Source: Atherinomorus stipes
Lineage: Eukaryota; Chordata; Actinopteri; Atheriniformes; Atherinidae
Assembly (NCBI GenBank): GCA_023101725.1
Contig: JALJCO010012663.1
Span: 310,001 to 374,000 of the forward strand
Direction: 5' to 3'
DNA: 64,000 nt
The position numbers and the translations under genes are program-made. Shown piece after piece: positions 1 through 9,810 of this stretch. Below the pieces are notes generated by a model. The model saw nothing but the letters and a program-made list of their open reading frames with translations. It was not told the origin of the DNA and did not search any database. Position 1 is the stretch's first letter; the number at the start of each line of letters is the position of its first letter.

Positions 1-765
1 TGAATTATTTTTTATTTGAATTTTACTATTTATGATTGATTTAATCTTTAAATATTTAAAAGTTTGTTCATTTCCTATCCCATAGCTTTGCATTAAGTCT
101 TTAAAAGTCAGAAACTTATTGTTATCAAATAAGTGATGGAGATGTGTGATCCCTTTCTGTTCCCATATGCCATAGTGGAGAGGTGTCTTGTGAAGATTAA
201 AGTCCGGATTGTGCCATATAGGGGTGAATCTACAAGGTGCAGGGGTGGAATTGGTCATTTTTAAGACTTTCAAGGCTGTCGGTTTTTGAAGCAGTTGTGG
301 GATTTCCATGAAGTGTTGAGAAATGGTAAATCTGATCATTTCATATTTTAGTAGTAAACTTGTTCTAATTGCATCCATGAGTTATTTTTGCTTTTTTGTT
401 TTTCCAATAAAATTGTGCTACTGAGGTGTTAAGTGTTTGAAACTATTTTTCTATTGGTATTATAGGGAGTATTGAAAATAAATAGTTTATTTGAGGGAGA
501 ATTTTAATTTTGATGGTTGCTATACTGTATGTCCTATGAGTGACAGTGAAATATTTCACTAGCGTTGTAGGTTATCTTTTTTTTTTCCCTTTATTAATAA
601 GTTGTGCTTTTCCTTAATGCTTTTATCATTCACTCTGTCTTCATCTGTATACAGTAAATCCTCTAATAGTGATCTCGATTCTATCACAAACTGTCCCTCC
701 ATTAATTTCAGGCGATAGCGTTGAGAAAAGTAAATAATTTCTGTCCCTCTATTACAAGCCTTCTT
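1..765. other. AT-rich non-coding DNA
   Basis: No open frame, RNA gene or clear repeat boundary is recognised here. The stretch is AT-rich with short homopolymers (for example a T run near 578-586). Confidence 0.6.
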
Positions 766-1071
766 GTTGCGGGCGCCTCCTGTCAGCCATGGTATTTATG
801 TAACTGTTTTCACCTGTGTCTAATTTTATGTCTGTCTCCTCCCCAGTGATTGGTGGTTGACGATCCCTCAGGAGCTTAAAAGCCAGGAGCTAGCCATCTT
901 CAGATGGGGGCCACCGCCAGCTGGATTTCGTTTTGTTCCTTCTGGGCGGGCCTCTCTTCTCTTTATTCCTTTGGTTTAATAAGTTGTTTTGAACCATTGC
1001 TGTCTGGTGGTGGTCTCTCATTTATGTTACGGTTCCTTTACGTTGAGCCGGTTTAGGGACCGTAGCATATT
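766..1071 (+). repeat. 5' LTR remnant of a Ty3/gypsy-like element
   Basis: A GC-richer block starts with TGT-type sequence (766 or 780; the exact edge is uncertain) and runs to the primer-site-like motif at 1072. Gag-like coding sequence follows about 240 bases later in the same orientation, the expected LTR-PBS-gag order. No matching 3' LTR was found downstream, so LTR identity rests on position and on the adjoining primer site. Confidence 0.5.
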
Positions 1072-1089
1072 TGGGGCCTCATGCGTGAT
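1072..1089 (+). other. Probable primer binding site (tRNA-Pro-like)
   Basis: TGGGGCCTCATGCGTGAT differs at 4 of 18 positions from the complement of the tRNA-Pro 3' end, the primer site used by many vertebrate retroelements. It lies exactly between the LTR-like block and the gag leader, which supports the reading. Confidence 0.5.
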
Positions 1090-1308
1090 CTGCTTGGGAT
1101 GTTGTTTTCTTTGTTTGGTTTGGCTTTGTGGTTGTGTAGGCCGTCCCTATGTTATCCTGTGGGGGGTTTTCCCTTTTTTTCCCCCCGTGTGTGTGGGTTT
1201 AAGTGCTGCACAGGTGTTTGGGCTTTATGCTGCACTGATTGTTGTGCCGTGCTGATCAGTTGAGTGGCGGTGCGCATTTTCCCCGTTATTGTTCCGCAGT
1301 GTTTTGTA

Positions 1309-2842
1309 ATGGAGTTTGTGCTGGAGGACTTTGTGGCTCAGCCGAGCCTTGTGGCTTTGGATCGTTGTACGAAGGATCAATTGTTGTCCATTGCTGCACA
1401 TCGTTCCATTCCCGTCCCTAAACGGTCACGGAAATCAATCAGGTCTGGGTTGATCACGGCTTTAGTTTACAAAGGTGTTCTGCCACCTGATGAGTCTGCG
1501 TCCGCTGTTGTAGCGTCTGACTGCGTTTCTGCGTCGCTGGCTGCTGAGGTTCAGCCTGCCCCTGAGCTCCGTCGGATGGAGTCAGAAATTGAACTCCGTT
1601 GTCTAGCTCTTAAAGAGAACAAAATTGGTCTCAGTAAGGTCAAGGAGGAGAGCAAACGACAGCTGCGGCTGCGTGAGCTGGAGCTTAGAACACCTGCAGC
1701 GTCATCTGCGTCCTCCCCTTCTCCTGAATTTGACGTAAACAAATGCATCAGACTGATTCCGCCTTTCTCTGAGAAGGATGTTTGTCTTGTTTGAGCATGT
1801 GGCTTGGACACTTAAGTGGCTGAAGGATGTGTGGCCTTTATTATTGCAGTGTGTGTTCACGGGTAAGGCTCAGGAGGCGTATGACCCTGACATGAGCTTG
1901 GATTACAAGCAGGTAAAAACCGCGGCGCTCGGGGCACATGAGTTGGTGCCTGAGACATACCGGCAGAAATTCAGCCCTTATAAGAAACATAGTGGCCAGA
2001 GCTATATAGAGATTGTGCATGAGCAAGCGTCTCTCTTTGATCATTGGTGTTCGGCTCAGAACGTGAAATCCTTTGATCAGCTGCGTGAGCTGATGATCAT
2101 GGAGGAGTTTAAAAATTGCGTTCCTGAGAATATTGCCACTTATGTAAATGAACAGAAAGTCACCAACATGGCCAAAGCAGCTGTTCTTGCTGTCGAGTAT
2201 GTCATCACCCAAAAACATGTGTTCGATACACCAGCTGATGTGTCACGGCCTATTTCTCTCCCTGACCAAGTGAGGTTGGGGCTTCTAAGCATGGTGCCGA
2301 TCAGAGTGGGTTGTTTTGTGCTTACTGCCGGAAACGGTGGTCATGTCCTTGCTGACTGTTTCTTGTTGGCCAAGAAGGATTTGCATCCGAAAGCCGTTAA
2401 TCAAGTATCATCACCATCGGTGACTGCTCTTTCAGCAGACTTTGGTGTTTATTCTCCTTTCATAATGAGAGGGTTTGTTTCTTTGCCGGGGGACCACAAA
2501 GTTTCTGTAACCATTCTGTGAGACACAGAGGTCCATTATATTGGACAGTGTCTTGCCCTTATCTGAGAGCACATTTCTGTGACCAGAGAGACGGTGCAGG
2601 GTCTTTGCACGGGGTTTTACATTCCTCTTCATTGCATAGAGCTGGAGTCAGCCCTAGTGTCGGGTAAAGTTGTTGTGAATGCATGTTCTGTTCTCCCAAT
2701 CAAAGGGGTGGACTTTCTTCTGGAGAATGATCTGGCTGGAGGAAAGATTTTGGCCTCACCACAGGTTACGGCCGTCCCCGTGGTTTCTCAGGGCCCTGTT
2801 GACCCAGAAAAAGTTCCCAAAAGAACAGAGAAGAAAGTTTAG
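1309..2842 (+). pseudogene. Ty3/gypsy gag and partial protease, frameshifted remnant
   Basis: Translation from the ATG at 1309 gives a gag N-terminus with a basic patch (PKRSRKSIRS, about 1408-1443) and a charged, coiled-coil-like stretch (about 1560-1700). The frame breaks near 1785. From about 1890 to 2220 a second frame encodes a capsid segment resembling the SCAN family (ELVPETYRQKF, RELMIMEEFKNCVPE). Around 2310-2360 a CCHC zinc knuckle (C-x2-C-x4-H-x4-C spacing) is visible but split by a one-base shift. A third frame (2579-2842) encodes a protease-like region containing LPIKGVDFLLENDLAGGK. No reverse transcriptase, RNase H or integrase follows. At least three frame breaks make this non-functional. 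The family call is from motif recognition. Confidence 0.75.
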
Positions 2843-3070
2843 TGTGAAATCAAAGAAACTGTCCTGGAGTATGCATGCGAACACCGTCCGGAGTGAAAGC
2901 TGCAAAACACTTCAATGTTAACCCAAGACAAATCAGGTATTGGAAAAAGCAACAGAATAAACTGTCCTGAGCTGAGAAAAGATGAGCGGAGGGGGAGGAA
3001 AAAAGTCAGCCAGGACTTGGAGGCAGCGCTTATCATATGTATTCATGACATGTGAGAGAAACACAGCTGA
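2838..3070 (+). pseudogene. Pogo/Tigger-type transposase N-terminal fragment (Brinker-like HTH)
   Basis: Reading across two frames gives a helix-turn-helix-like region: EIKETVLEYACEH at about 2847-2885, then after a stop and frame change AAKHFNVNPRQIRYWKKQ at about 2901-2954, followed by a GGGGKK segment at about 2985-3005. This pattern (KFK-TVLEYA, AAKHFNV-RQIRYWKK, SGGGRKK) is that of the Brinker-type DNA-binding domain attached to pogo-superfamily transposases. No DDE catalytic domain follows. It abuts the gypsy protease fragment with no spacer, so one element probably inserted into or recombined with the other. Confidence 0.6.
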
Positions 3071-3306
3071 GGTAATTGTACTGCACTGTTTAAGTTTTTC
3101 ATGCAGCAATTTTCAAAAAATGAGCCCAGCACATATTACTGGGTTCAAACTGACTCAAAATGTTGATTTATTCATTGTGATCCATTTGAAAAATAGAAAT
3201 ATAAGCCTCTTATCTAATAGAAGCTCTCCTTCCAATAAAAGCTCGGTCATCTGTGCCCTGAAACAAATAAAAGCCCTGGTCACTATTTGAGGATTTATGG
3301 TACATC

Positions 3307-4069
3307 TTTAAAGCAGAACTCAGTAACTTCAGCTTGGGGCTCCCCCTAGTGGCGTCCTTTCACTGTCGTAAAGCTCAACCCCCCCTACACCCCCACAGCA
3401 CACAGACGGCTTCTCTACCTGTCTTTCCTCTATTTTGATCGCTGGATATATTTCTAAGTGTTTACTAGCTTGTTGATGCTACGTTGCTGCGTTGGTAGCG
3501 GCACCTCGTCTCCCTCTGCTCAAAGCAAAGTCCTGTATCTTCTGAAACGGGACGTTTTACCCGCGATTTGCGGGTAAATATGCCGTGGATTATATTTTTC
3601 TCTGGTGTTGGCGAGTAGCAGGTAAGAATACAAACTTTTATTTACTTTTTGCGGACATGACAAGTGATTATTGAGCCTGAAGCAGTGATGCTTCACCCGG
3701 CGCCCAGGCAGCGCAAGCTACGTGAATCACTCTGGTCCAGAAAAGAGTTGGTTATGAGAGCCAGGAGCCGTGTTTAGGTGGTGTGAAGCTAAAGAAATGT
3801 TTTCTTTGAATTAGCGCAGGGTAATCTGGTTAAAATCAGAGCTGGAAGCAGCTCGGTAGATAGGGGACCTGAGTACCGTACAGTGGTTTCTGTTGTCGCA
3901 AGTTCTGCTCGGGTCGGCGCAGGCAAAGTTACATAGAACTGCACGCAGGCCAGAGGCCCCGGCGGGAGGGGGGGGACACTGAAACGCTCCGTAAACACTT
4001 TGTTTAGCCCCACGGGGATCCCGAAAAGAATTTATTGAGGGAAAAAAGTTACTGAGGTTCCCCTTTAAA
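3307..4069 (+). mobile_element. Non-autonomous TIR element, family A copy 1
   Basis: The ends are inverted: TTTAAAGCAGAACTCAGTAACTT at 3307 and, on the other strand from 4069, TTTAAAGGGGAACCTCAGTAACTT. The interior (about 3444-4069) matches 32178-32636 closely and in the same orientation, which shows a dispersed family. There is no transposase reading frame. The superfamily is not determined; similar GTAACTTTTT-type termini occur at 53001 and 62213. Confidence 0.7.
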
Positions 4070-4195
4070 TGATTTCACATTTTCCTCTCTTTCCAACCTC
4101 CAACGCTCCACCTGTGCGTTTACATGTTGCTTCCTCTTCTTTACCTTTTATCTTTTTACCATGTTCATGTTTGATCAAATGTTTCCTTCTCACAC

Positions 4196-4766
4196 TAGGG
4201 ACACACTGCATGCGGAAGTGCGCCGAAGCGCAGCGCACCGATTTTCTCGTCGATGTCGCTCCTCTTTCTGTCCACATCGGATGCGCACAGTCGGCAGCAG
4301 TCCTGCTTCTCTGCTGTGCTTCTAGAGCTGATAATTCCACAGTGGCCACATCTCCTGTTCTTTTTCATACTATTTACAAGCAGAAAGCCGACATTTCTGT
4401 ATGTGAATCCTTCCACTTGCATTTTCAATACTTATGAAGACATAATTGACAAACAATTGGATCTATTAAAAAGAGATCGGGTTTTAAAGCTTATCTAGGT
4501 GTTTTTACTTTGAAAATGGGTTTATTTTGATAGAATTATCTCGTGTTCCTGCTTATTTTCCTGCCTGGTTTGACAAATTCGGCCGCGGCTGTTCTATAGA
4601 AAATAGAACAGAAGCCGAAACGATCGCTCCACGGCGCGCGCCGATTTTGCCACTGCGCCCTGCAGCGCACCTCGCAGTGCCTGATGTGGCCGACATCGTC
4701 TTTTAACAACGACGCCAAAATGAAACTGCTGCGCTTCGGCGCACTTCCACATGCAGTGTGTCCCTA
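4196..4766. mobile_element. 571-bp TIR element (MITE) upstream of the insulin coding exon
   Basis: The first 39 bases (TAGGGACACACTGCATG...) are repeated inverted at the right end (4728-4766) with a single mismatch. Termini of TAGGG type are common in hAT-like MITEs, but no 8-bp target duplication is visible. The inner sequence has more CpG than its surroundings. It ends 62 bp before the probable splice acceptor at 4827-4828, so it probably lies inside the 5' intron of the insulin-like gene. Confidence 0.8.
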
Positions 4767-4828
4767 GGGTTATGTGCTATCCTTTACTTGGCTTTGCACT
4801 TTCTCACTGAAACCATGTTTGTGTCCAG

Positions 4829-5324
4829 GTCTTTTTCATCATGGTGACACTGTGGATACATACTGATACTCTGCTGGTCTTACTGGTCATGTGCCCATGC
4901 CCAAGCTCACAATCCAGTTTACCTCAGCGCTTTTGTGGATCTCACCTTGTTGATGCTCTTTACCTTGTCTGTGGGGAAAGGGGCTTTTCTGACCTCCCTC
5001 TGATCCAAATCCAAGGTGTGCAACGTGAGACCACTATTTGAAAAAACTAAAACTTGCAACAAACTGGAATTTATGTACTCATGTTTTAACATGCATGTCT
5101 CAAAATTCTGGTTTCTGTTTGTTCATTTTAATTATGTGTGCTCTTATTAAACCAGCAGGATGACTTTCACCTTAACTGTCTCATCTTTCATTTTCCATCC
5201 ACCTACAGCCAGAGGAACATTGGGTGGAAGCGAGGATGGCCCTAGTCAAGCCGGGCAAAGAATAGATGTGCGCTGCTGTAAGTCACCTTGCAGCATCTTG
5301 GACCTGCAGGAGTACTGCTTGTGA
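4829..5324 (+). CDS. insb: Divergent preproinsulin-like gene (teleost second insulin)
   Basis: This is a secreted insulin-family peptide encoded by two coding exons (4841-5015 and 5209-5324). With these splices the product is 96 residues: a hydrophobic signal peptide (1 to about 24), a B chain containing [18 protein letters not shown] (32-49), a very short C region, and an A chain containing [15 protein letters not shown] (81-95). All six insulin cysteines keep standard spacing. The phase-1 intron in the C region and an acceptor just before the ATG (4827-4828, implying a non-coding first exon) match insulin gene structure. Oddities: B25-B29 are S-D-L-P-L instead of the usual F-Y-x-P-K, A21 is Leu instead of Asn, A3 is Asp instead of Val, and both processing sites are single Arg instead of dibasic pairs. 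Length and the lack of a D domain argue against an IGF. The insulin-family call is firm; assignment to the second teleost paralog is inferred from divergence. Confidence 0.85.
4841..5015 (+). CDS. insb: Insulin-like gene, coding exon 1 (signal peptide and B chain)
   Basis: It starts at the ATG 12 bases after the acceptor. It ends at CAAG|GTGTGC (5015/5016). A second, better-looking donor, AAC|GTGAGA at 5024/5025, is also phase 1 and would add three residues. The sequence alone does not decide between them. Confidence 0.75.
5209..5324 (+). CDS. insb: Insulin-like gene, coding exon 2 (C region end and A chain)
   Basis: The acceptor CCACCTACAG ends at 5208 after a pyrimidine-rich tract. The frame runs through the A chain to TGA at 5322-5324. 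The intron is 193 bp with the first donor. Confidence 0.85.
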
Positions 5325-5612
5325 AAATCCAACTCAAACACCAGCACTTATTGTAGCCGTGTTGTTACTTCAGTGGCTTTGCATAGCTTAGCTCAACTTT
5401 GACTACTTTTGGCTCCTCTGAGTGCACTAGGAGACCTGTAGCTTGGAGTTCTTGCTAAAGATAAGTTGTTCAATTTTGTGGAAGTTCTTTGAGATATAAG
5501 TAAATGAGAGGAGTTACTTGATTGTAATCCCATTCTTTAATTATAATTTTTTCATTTTAGCCACAAAACCATTGAAGTTTGAGTTAAAATCAATAAGTTC
5601 ATATTGCTGATA

Positions 5613-5618
5613 AATAAA
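5613..5618 (+). terminator. Candidate polyadenylation signal for the insulin-like gene
   Basis: AATAAA lies 289 bases past the stop codon. It is the first canonical hexamer seen on this strand, giving a 3' UTR of about 0.3 kb if used. The hexamer is common in AT-rich DNA, so support is modest. Confidence 0.4.
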
Positions 5619-6609
5619 CAGCTATGTTGCTAGTGAAAGAGCCATGATTTCTTATTGTGTGCTGTTTTTCTCCTTTTCATCTCTTTGTGGTTCCATATTT
5701 TATTTCTTCCTGCCCTGGATACTGTTTGAACTGAGCAGTTTAAAGAATTGAAAACTAGTGAATACTGTGGTGAAATGCAATACATGAGCTAAAAAGGTGT
5801 TTGATCCATCCACAGTAGAACATACACATTGGTGCTATACAGCTCTAGAAAAAGATCATTTTAAAGCACTTAGAAATATGTTAAATAATCTGAGGTGTTG
5901 CTTTTTTATTTGCTCCACCATGGATGAAAAAAGATCAAATTGAGCAAAGATCCACTTTGTGGCAGAGCACTCTATATACATACACTGGTCACTGCACAAT
6001 AAATAGGTAAAAAAAAAAAAAAAAGAAAGAAATTCCCTTCGACCTGGTTGAGATAACATCTCAAGAAGAGAAAAAGCAAGCAGCAGACACAGACACTGTT
6101 TCTTTGTCCAGAAACAGTTCTTATCTGATCCATCATTCCTCGCGTCTGTACTTTCTCTTTTTTTTTCTCCCTCAAACAAGCGGTAGCATGGATGTTGCTC
6201 TAAAAGTCATCTAGGCTGAAGTGTAGGTTTTCATCTCATTAACGATTTTGACTTTTTGGAAGAATTTAAGATGTCTACTTTCACTGATTTACACTAACTT
6301 ACCACACGGTCTTAGTAGTTATAAAGAATTGTACAGTTGATATTCACATTTAAAGGAGCGCAAATATATGTGGTGTGCATGATCTGCACTGACCGGTCTG
6401 GACCAAAATGCCAGAGCCAGATTTTTGTCCAAGTCCACCCATGTAGCAGAATGAAACTAAACCGTTAACCACTTAACCACTTGCACATCTGTGTACAGTA
6501 GAAGTGGATCAATTTTATTAAAAAAAAAAAAAAAAACTGTTGCTGCAATACTTTGAACATTTCACTGTTAACATTAAGTTCTCTGAAGGAAACCAATTTA
6601 ACTGGTCTA
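5619..6609. other. Non-coding DNA between the insulin gene and a MITE
   Basis: AT-rich with A runs at about 6010-6025 and 6519-6536. Nothing coding is recognised. Confidence 0.6.
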
Positions 6610-6806
6610 TACCAGGGATCACCAAATCTGGATCTCTTGGGCCATTCTCCAGAAGGTTTTCAACATTTCCCTGTTCCAGCACACCTGACTCAAATGAAAA
6701 GGACCCAACAGCCAATCAAGTTCTGCACAATCACTCAATTTGAGTCAGGTGCGTAGGCACAAGGACGCAGTGAAAACCCTCTGGAGACTGTCCCAAGAGG
6801 TCTGGA
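6610..6806. mobile_element. Short fold-back hAT-like MITE
   Basis: The left end (ACCAAATCTGGATCTCTTGGG, CTCCAGAAGGTTTTCA) is repeated inverted at the right end (AAAACCCTCTGGAG to CCAGACCTC-type sequence on the other strand), with a central inverted pair around GACTCAAAT / ATTTGAGTC. The direct repeat GGTCTATAC flanks both sides, but the right terminus seems to lack the last 9 bases of the inverted repeat. It belongs to the fish fold-back family with CAGGGATCACC-like ends. Confidence 0.6.
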
Positions 6807-6819
6807 TTTGGTCTATACT

Positions 6820-9425
6820 CTGTTTTAGGGAAAATGTTTCCCAGTCATGAACAATGGTTGTCTGTATTTTGTGGCAAAAGATTTTCAGATTCACAGTTTT
6901 AGCTGATGGTACAAGTAAGAAAGAGCTTCAGGCAGGTAATGATGCCAAGTCACACACAAAATTCTTGCTGTTAAATGTGTGGGCAAAGCCTATTTATGTC
7001 CATAATCGAATTTAAATCTCACATGATCAACTTTGTTCATTTAACCCCAACACCAAACACTTTACTCTGAAGTCTGGGAGTGGAGTTAAATTATGTCTAA
7101 AATGAGTTCAAAAAAAAAAAGGGGGGGGGGGGGGGGGGATTAAAAGGGGGGGGGGGGGGGGCACCCTGAAGTGATTAACACTTTAAATTGACCCTAGTGC
7201 TGAGTACCATTTCACTGTGAACATGTTAAATCATTCTTTTTGACTTAAAATCAACCCTAAGATGTTTAATCCTGAAAATTCAACTCACCAATATTTGATG
7301 TGTATAAAGTTTGAGCAGAAGTGGTCCCAGGACTGACCCTTAGGGCACACCTTTTGTCAAGGTGAGTGTGCTGGAGGTATGGCCGGCTATCTAAACACAG
7401 AGTTCTTTCTGTTAGGTATTTTTTAAATCAGTTAACTGCATGGTCAGACAGTCCAACATTATACAGTCTTGAGTTTAAAATTGCTTGCTAACTTTAAAAA
7501 ATAAGGCTCAAGTCTATCAGAAGATCTCTGTTCACCATTTAAAACCTCACTGTGCTTGAACCTGTTTGCTCGACTTCGCCTTGATCTGATGAGATCAAAA
7601 AAATGCGATGAAAATGAAAATGCGATCAAGCCTGTGACGTCTCTGAAATGTGACTAGTGTGTGCTCCCTCGGTTTCTTGCACAAACTACTGCACGGCTGC
7701 CGTTGTCCAAAAAGTGATCTGCCAAAAACTGATTTAACAGCCACGGGACTCTGGCTGCAGCTTGGAAGCCAGAGGTGTGTCGTTGTTGACGTCACTACAC
7801 AACAGCTATTGCTGACCTCTTATGTACCATTACCAAAGTACAAAAACTGGCACGTTTGGCTAGCACTAGCTCACTTAAACCTTTGTTAGGAATGTTAAAG
7901 ATAATTTCATATTTCTTTTTAGAAAAATGACAATATGTTTCCTCAAATATGATGTTCACTTACTTTAGAACAGATGTAGACACTCCTGTTAATTTTCTCA
8001 ACATTCAGTTGATGTGGTCTTCCGCATAACTTTATCCAAAGCAGACATTTTTCTCGTTTGAGATGTGGCTTGGGAAAGGGCAAAAAATACACCCCATCGC
8101 CCAGCATCTTGGGATACCTAGTGTCAGAGTTGTATGTACCCCATGCACACTGTTTGACCATTTTAAACTAAAAAAAAAACACACATAAAGACACATAAAA
8201 ACGAACAAAAACAGACAAACTTCAATCAATGGACGTTCAAGCAGAGAATGTCCAAGTGTATTGCGTTAGCTGTGCGCACTGTGATTGGCTCATCGTGTTC
8301 AGGGGCATGGTTCAATTGTGTTATCATGTAAACGTTGAATCAGAAAGTTGTCAGGTTGCATTATTACTGTGCATGCTCTGATTAGATGTAAACATGCAAT
8401 TAGTGACGTCTCCTCACTTTGAAAGATGGTGGCGAACAAACAGGTTCACTGGACAGCGGCAGAAAGTTTGTTTTAAATTCAAGCTATGTCTCTACATCTT
8501 TTCCTGTCAGTATCAAGCTGCTGCTTGAAAGAACTGAAAGAACCATAACTGTGATCATCAGTTTCTAAACCTCTCCATATTTGATAAATCACATATTGTA
8601 AACATCTTTCTGCGCATGTCGGACAGGACCATTTTGCTTAAATGTTAGCGCAGGTACGCACCAGATTGGAATAGACACGTTCCCATGTAAACAGCTGCAG
8701 ATTTCCTTCCCCGTAAACGCCTGGAAATGAGCCTGAGTTTTGTCATTTTTACACAGTTTCCACCCTGCAAACACCATGTTCATCTGTGCCACATATAGAC
8801 CCCTTTAAAGTTTACAAACACAGTGATGTTTTTTGGTGGGCGGGGCTTAGCCTGGAGGCAAAAGCAGCTCTAGTCTCAATGTTAACAAGTAGCAGCTCGC
8901 AGGTTTTGGTGGCTTTTTCGTACCTGGAAAGTTTTCAAACAAGTGTTACAGTCCCAGAACTGTCGGAATATGTCCAGACACTCACTCTACAGACCGTGAC
9001 AGCTGTATCAGTAAATTAACGGCAGCAGATGGAAGCAGGCTGGCTGATCCAGACACCTTACAGGAGAATGAAGGCATGAGGGCATGAAGATCTTCTGCCC
9101 TGCAACGGTGAAGTGGCTGGACATCTAATACAGACACCATGTGTGTCCAGCAAAAGAAGCTCAGAGCAAAGAAATAGCTTGATGCTTACAACTATGTCAG
9201 AAATGGTCATGACACATTCTAATTCTAAAATGCACCAATCTACATTTGGATCTTTGTGTCCTGTGGTCGGAAGTTTTGCTAAGCCAGGTCAAAGCAAGAA
9301 GAATGACATGAGACCTGGATCATTGTCAGTCGAGAAAACATTGTCATTTTAACAGCAAACTGCATATGCATGGCTGGGTAAGTTTAAGCTAATGGAGATA
9401 CTTCAGCTACACATCACGTCTACAC
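6820..9425. other. Non-coding DNA with low-complexity A/G tract
   Basis: No gene is recognised. An A run and two G runs (18 and 16 bases) occupy 7111-7161. Around 8425-8475 a short frame begins MVANKQVHWTAAES, vaguely like a Myb-type domain start of Harbinger elements, but it stops after 16 codons. Confidence 0.5.
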
Positions 9426-9457
9426 GTCTACACATCAGCTTGTTCTGATGTGTAGAC
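9426..9457. repeat. Perfect 13-bp hairpin
   Basis: GTCTACACATCAG at 9426-9438 is followed by a 6-base loop and its exact reverse complement at 9445-9457. It sits at the left edge of dispersed repeat B. Confidence 0.8.
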
Positions 9458-9810
9458 TAGGGTCTTGTTGCAGTCATTCAGCAGTATTATTTAAACTACA
9501 AACGCAAGCGTTAATAATGATCGCCTCTGTTCAGTTTTTTTTTTTTTTTAAATCTTATTTCATTGAACCATAATTGTCTTTGTGGCAGTAAATTTAAGTT
9601 TTTTAGGACACTAGCAGACATTAGTCCTCAGAAAAAAACAAATGTTGTTCCTCCTATTCTGGCACCCAGAGACACAACAAGATGAAATTTTAAAGTTATA
9701 ATAACGACTGAGAAAGCTAATTTCTACAGTCTTCACTGCACGCTTTCCTCTGTTTTTGCCTCCAGCTACAGCAGCAACGTCACTGTTACGTAGGCCGTGA
9801 AGGGCTCTAT
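9458..9810 (+). repeat. Dispersed repeat family B, copy 1
   Basis: This matches 17715-17988 and its continuation after 20768 in the same order and orientation. Shared blocks include the CTTGTT..AGTCAT..CAGCA region, CTCTGTTCAGT, CTATTCTG-CACCCA, ACACAACAAGAT, CAGTCTTC-CTGCA and TTTGCCTCCAGCTACAG. No protein is encoded. Copy 2 is split by a hAT element, so this copy shows the empty-site arrangement. Confidence 0.75.

Noticed and set aside
4829..5324. Insulin-like growth factor as an alternative identity
   Set aside because: The frame ends right after the A-chain cysteine plus one residue, so there is no D or E domain, and the phase-1 C-region intron fits insulin.
8425..8475. Short Myb-like peptide start (MVANKQVHWTAAES)
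   Set aside because: It stops after 16 codons and no further Harbinger-like sequence follows.
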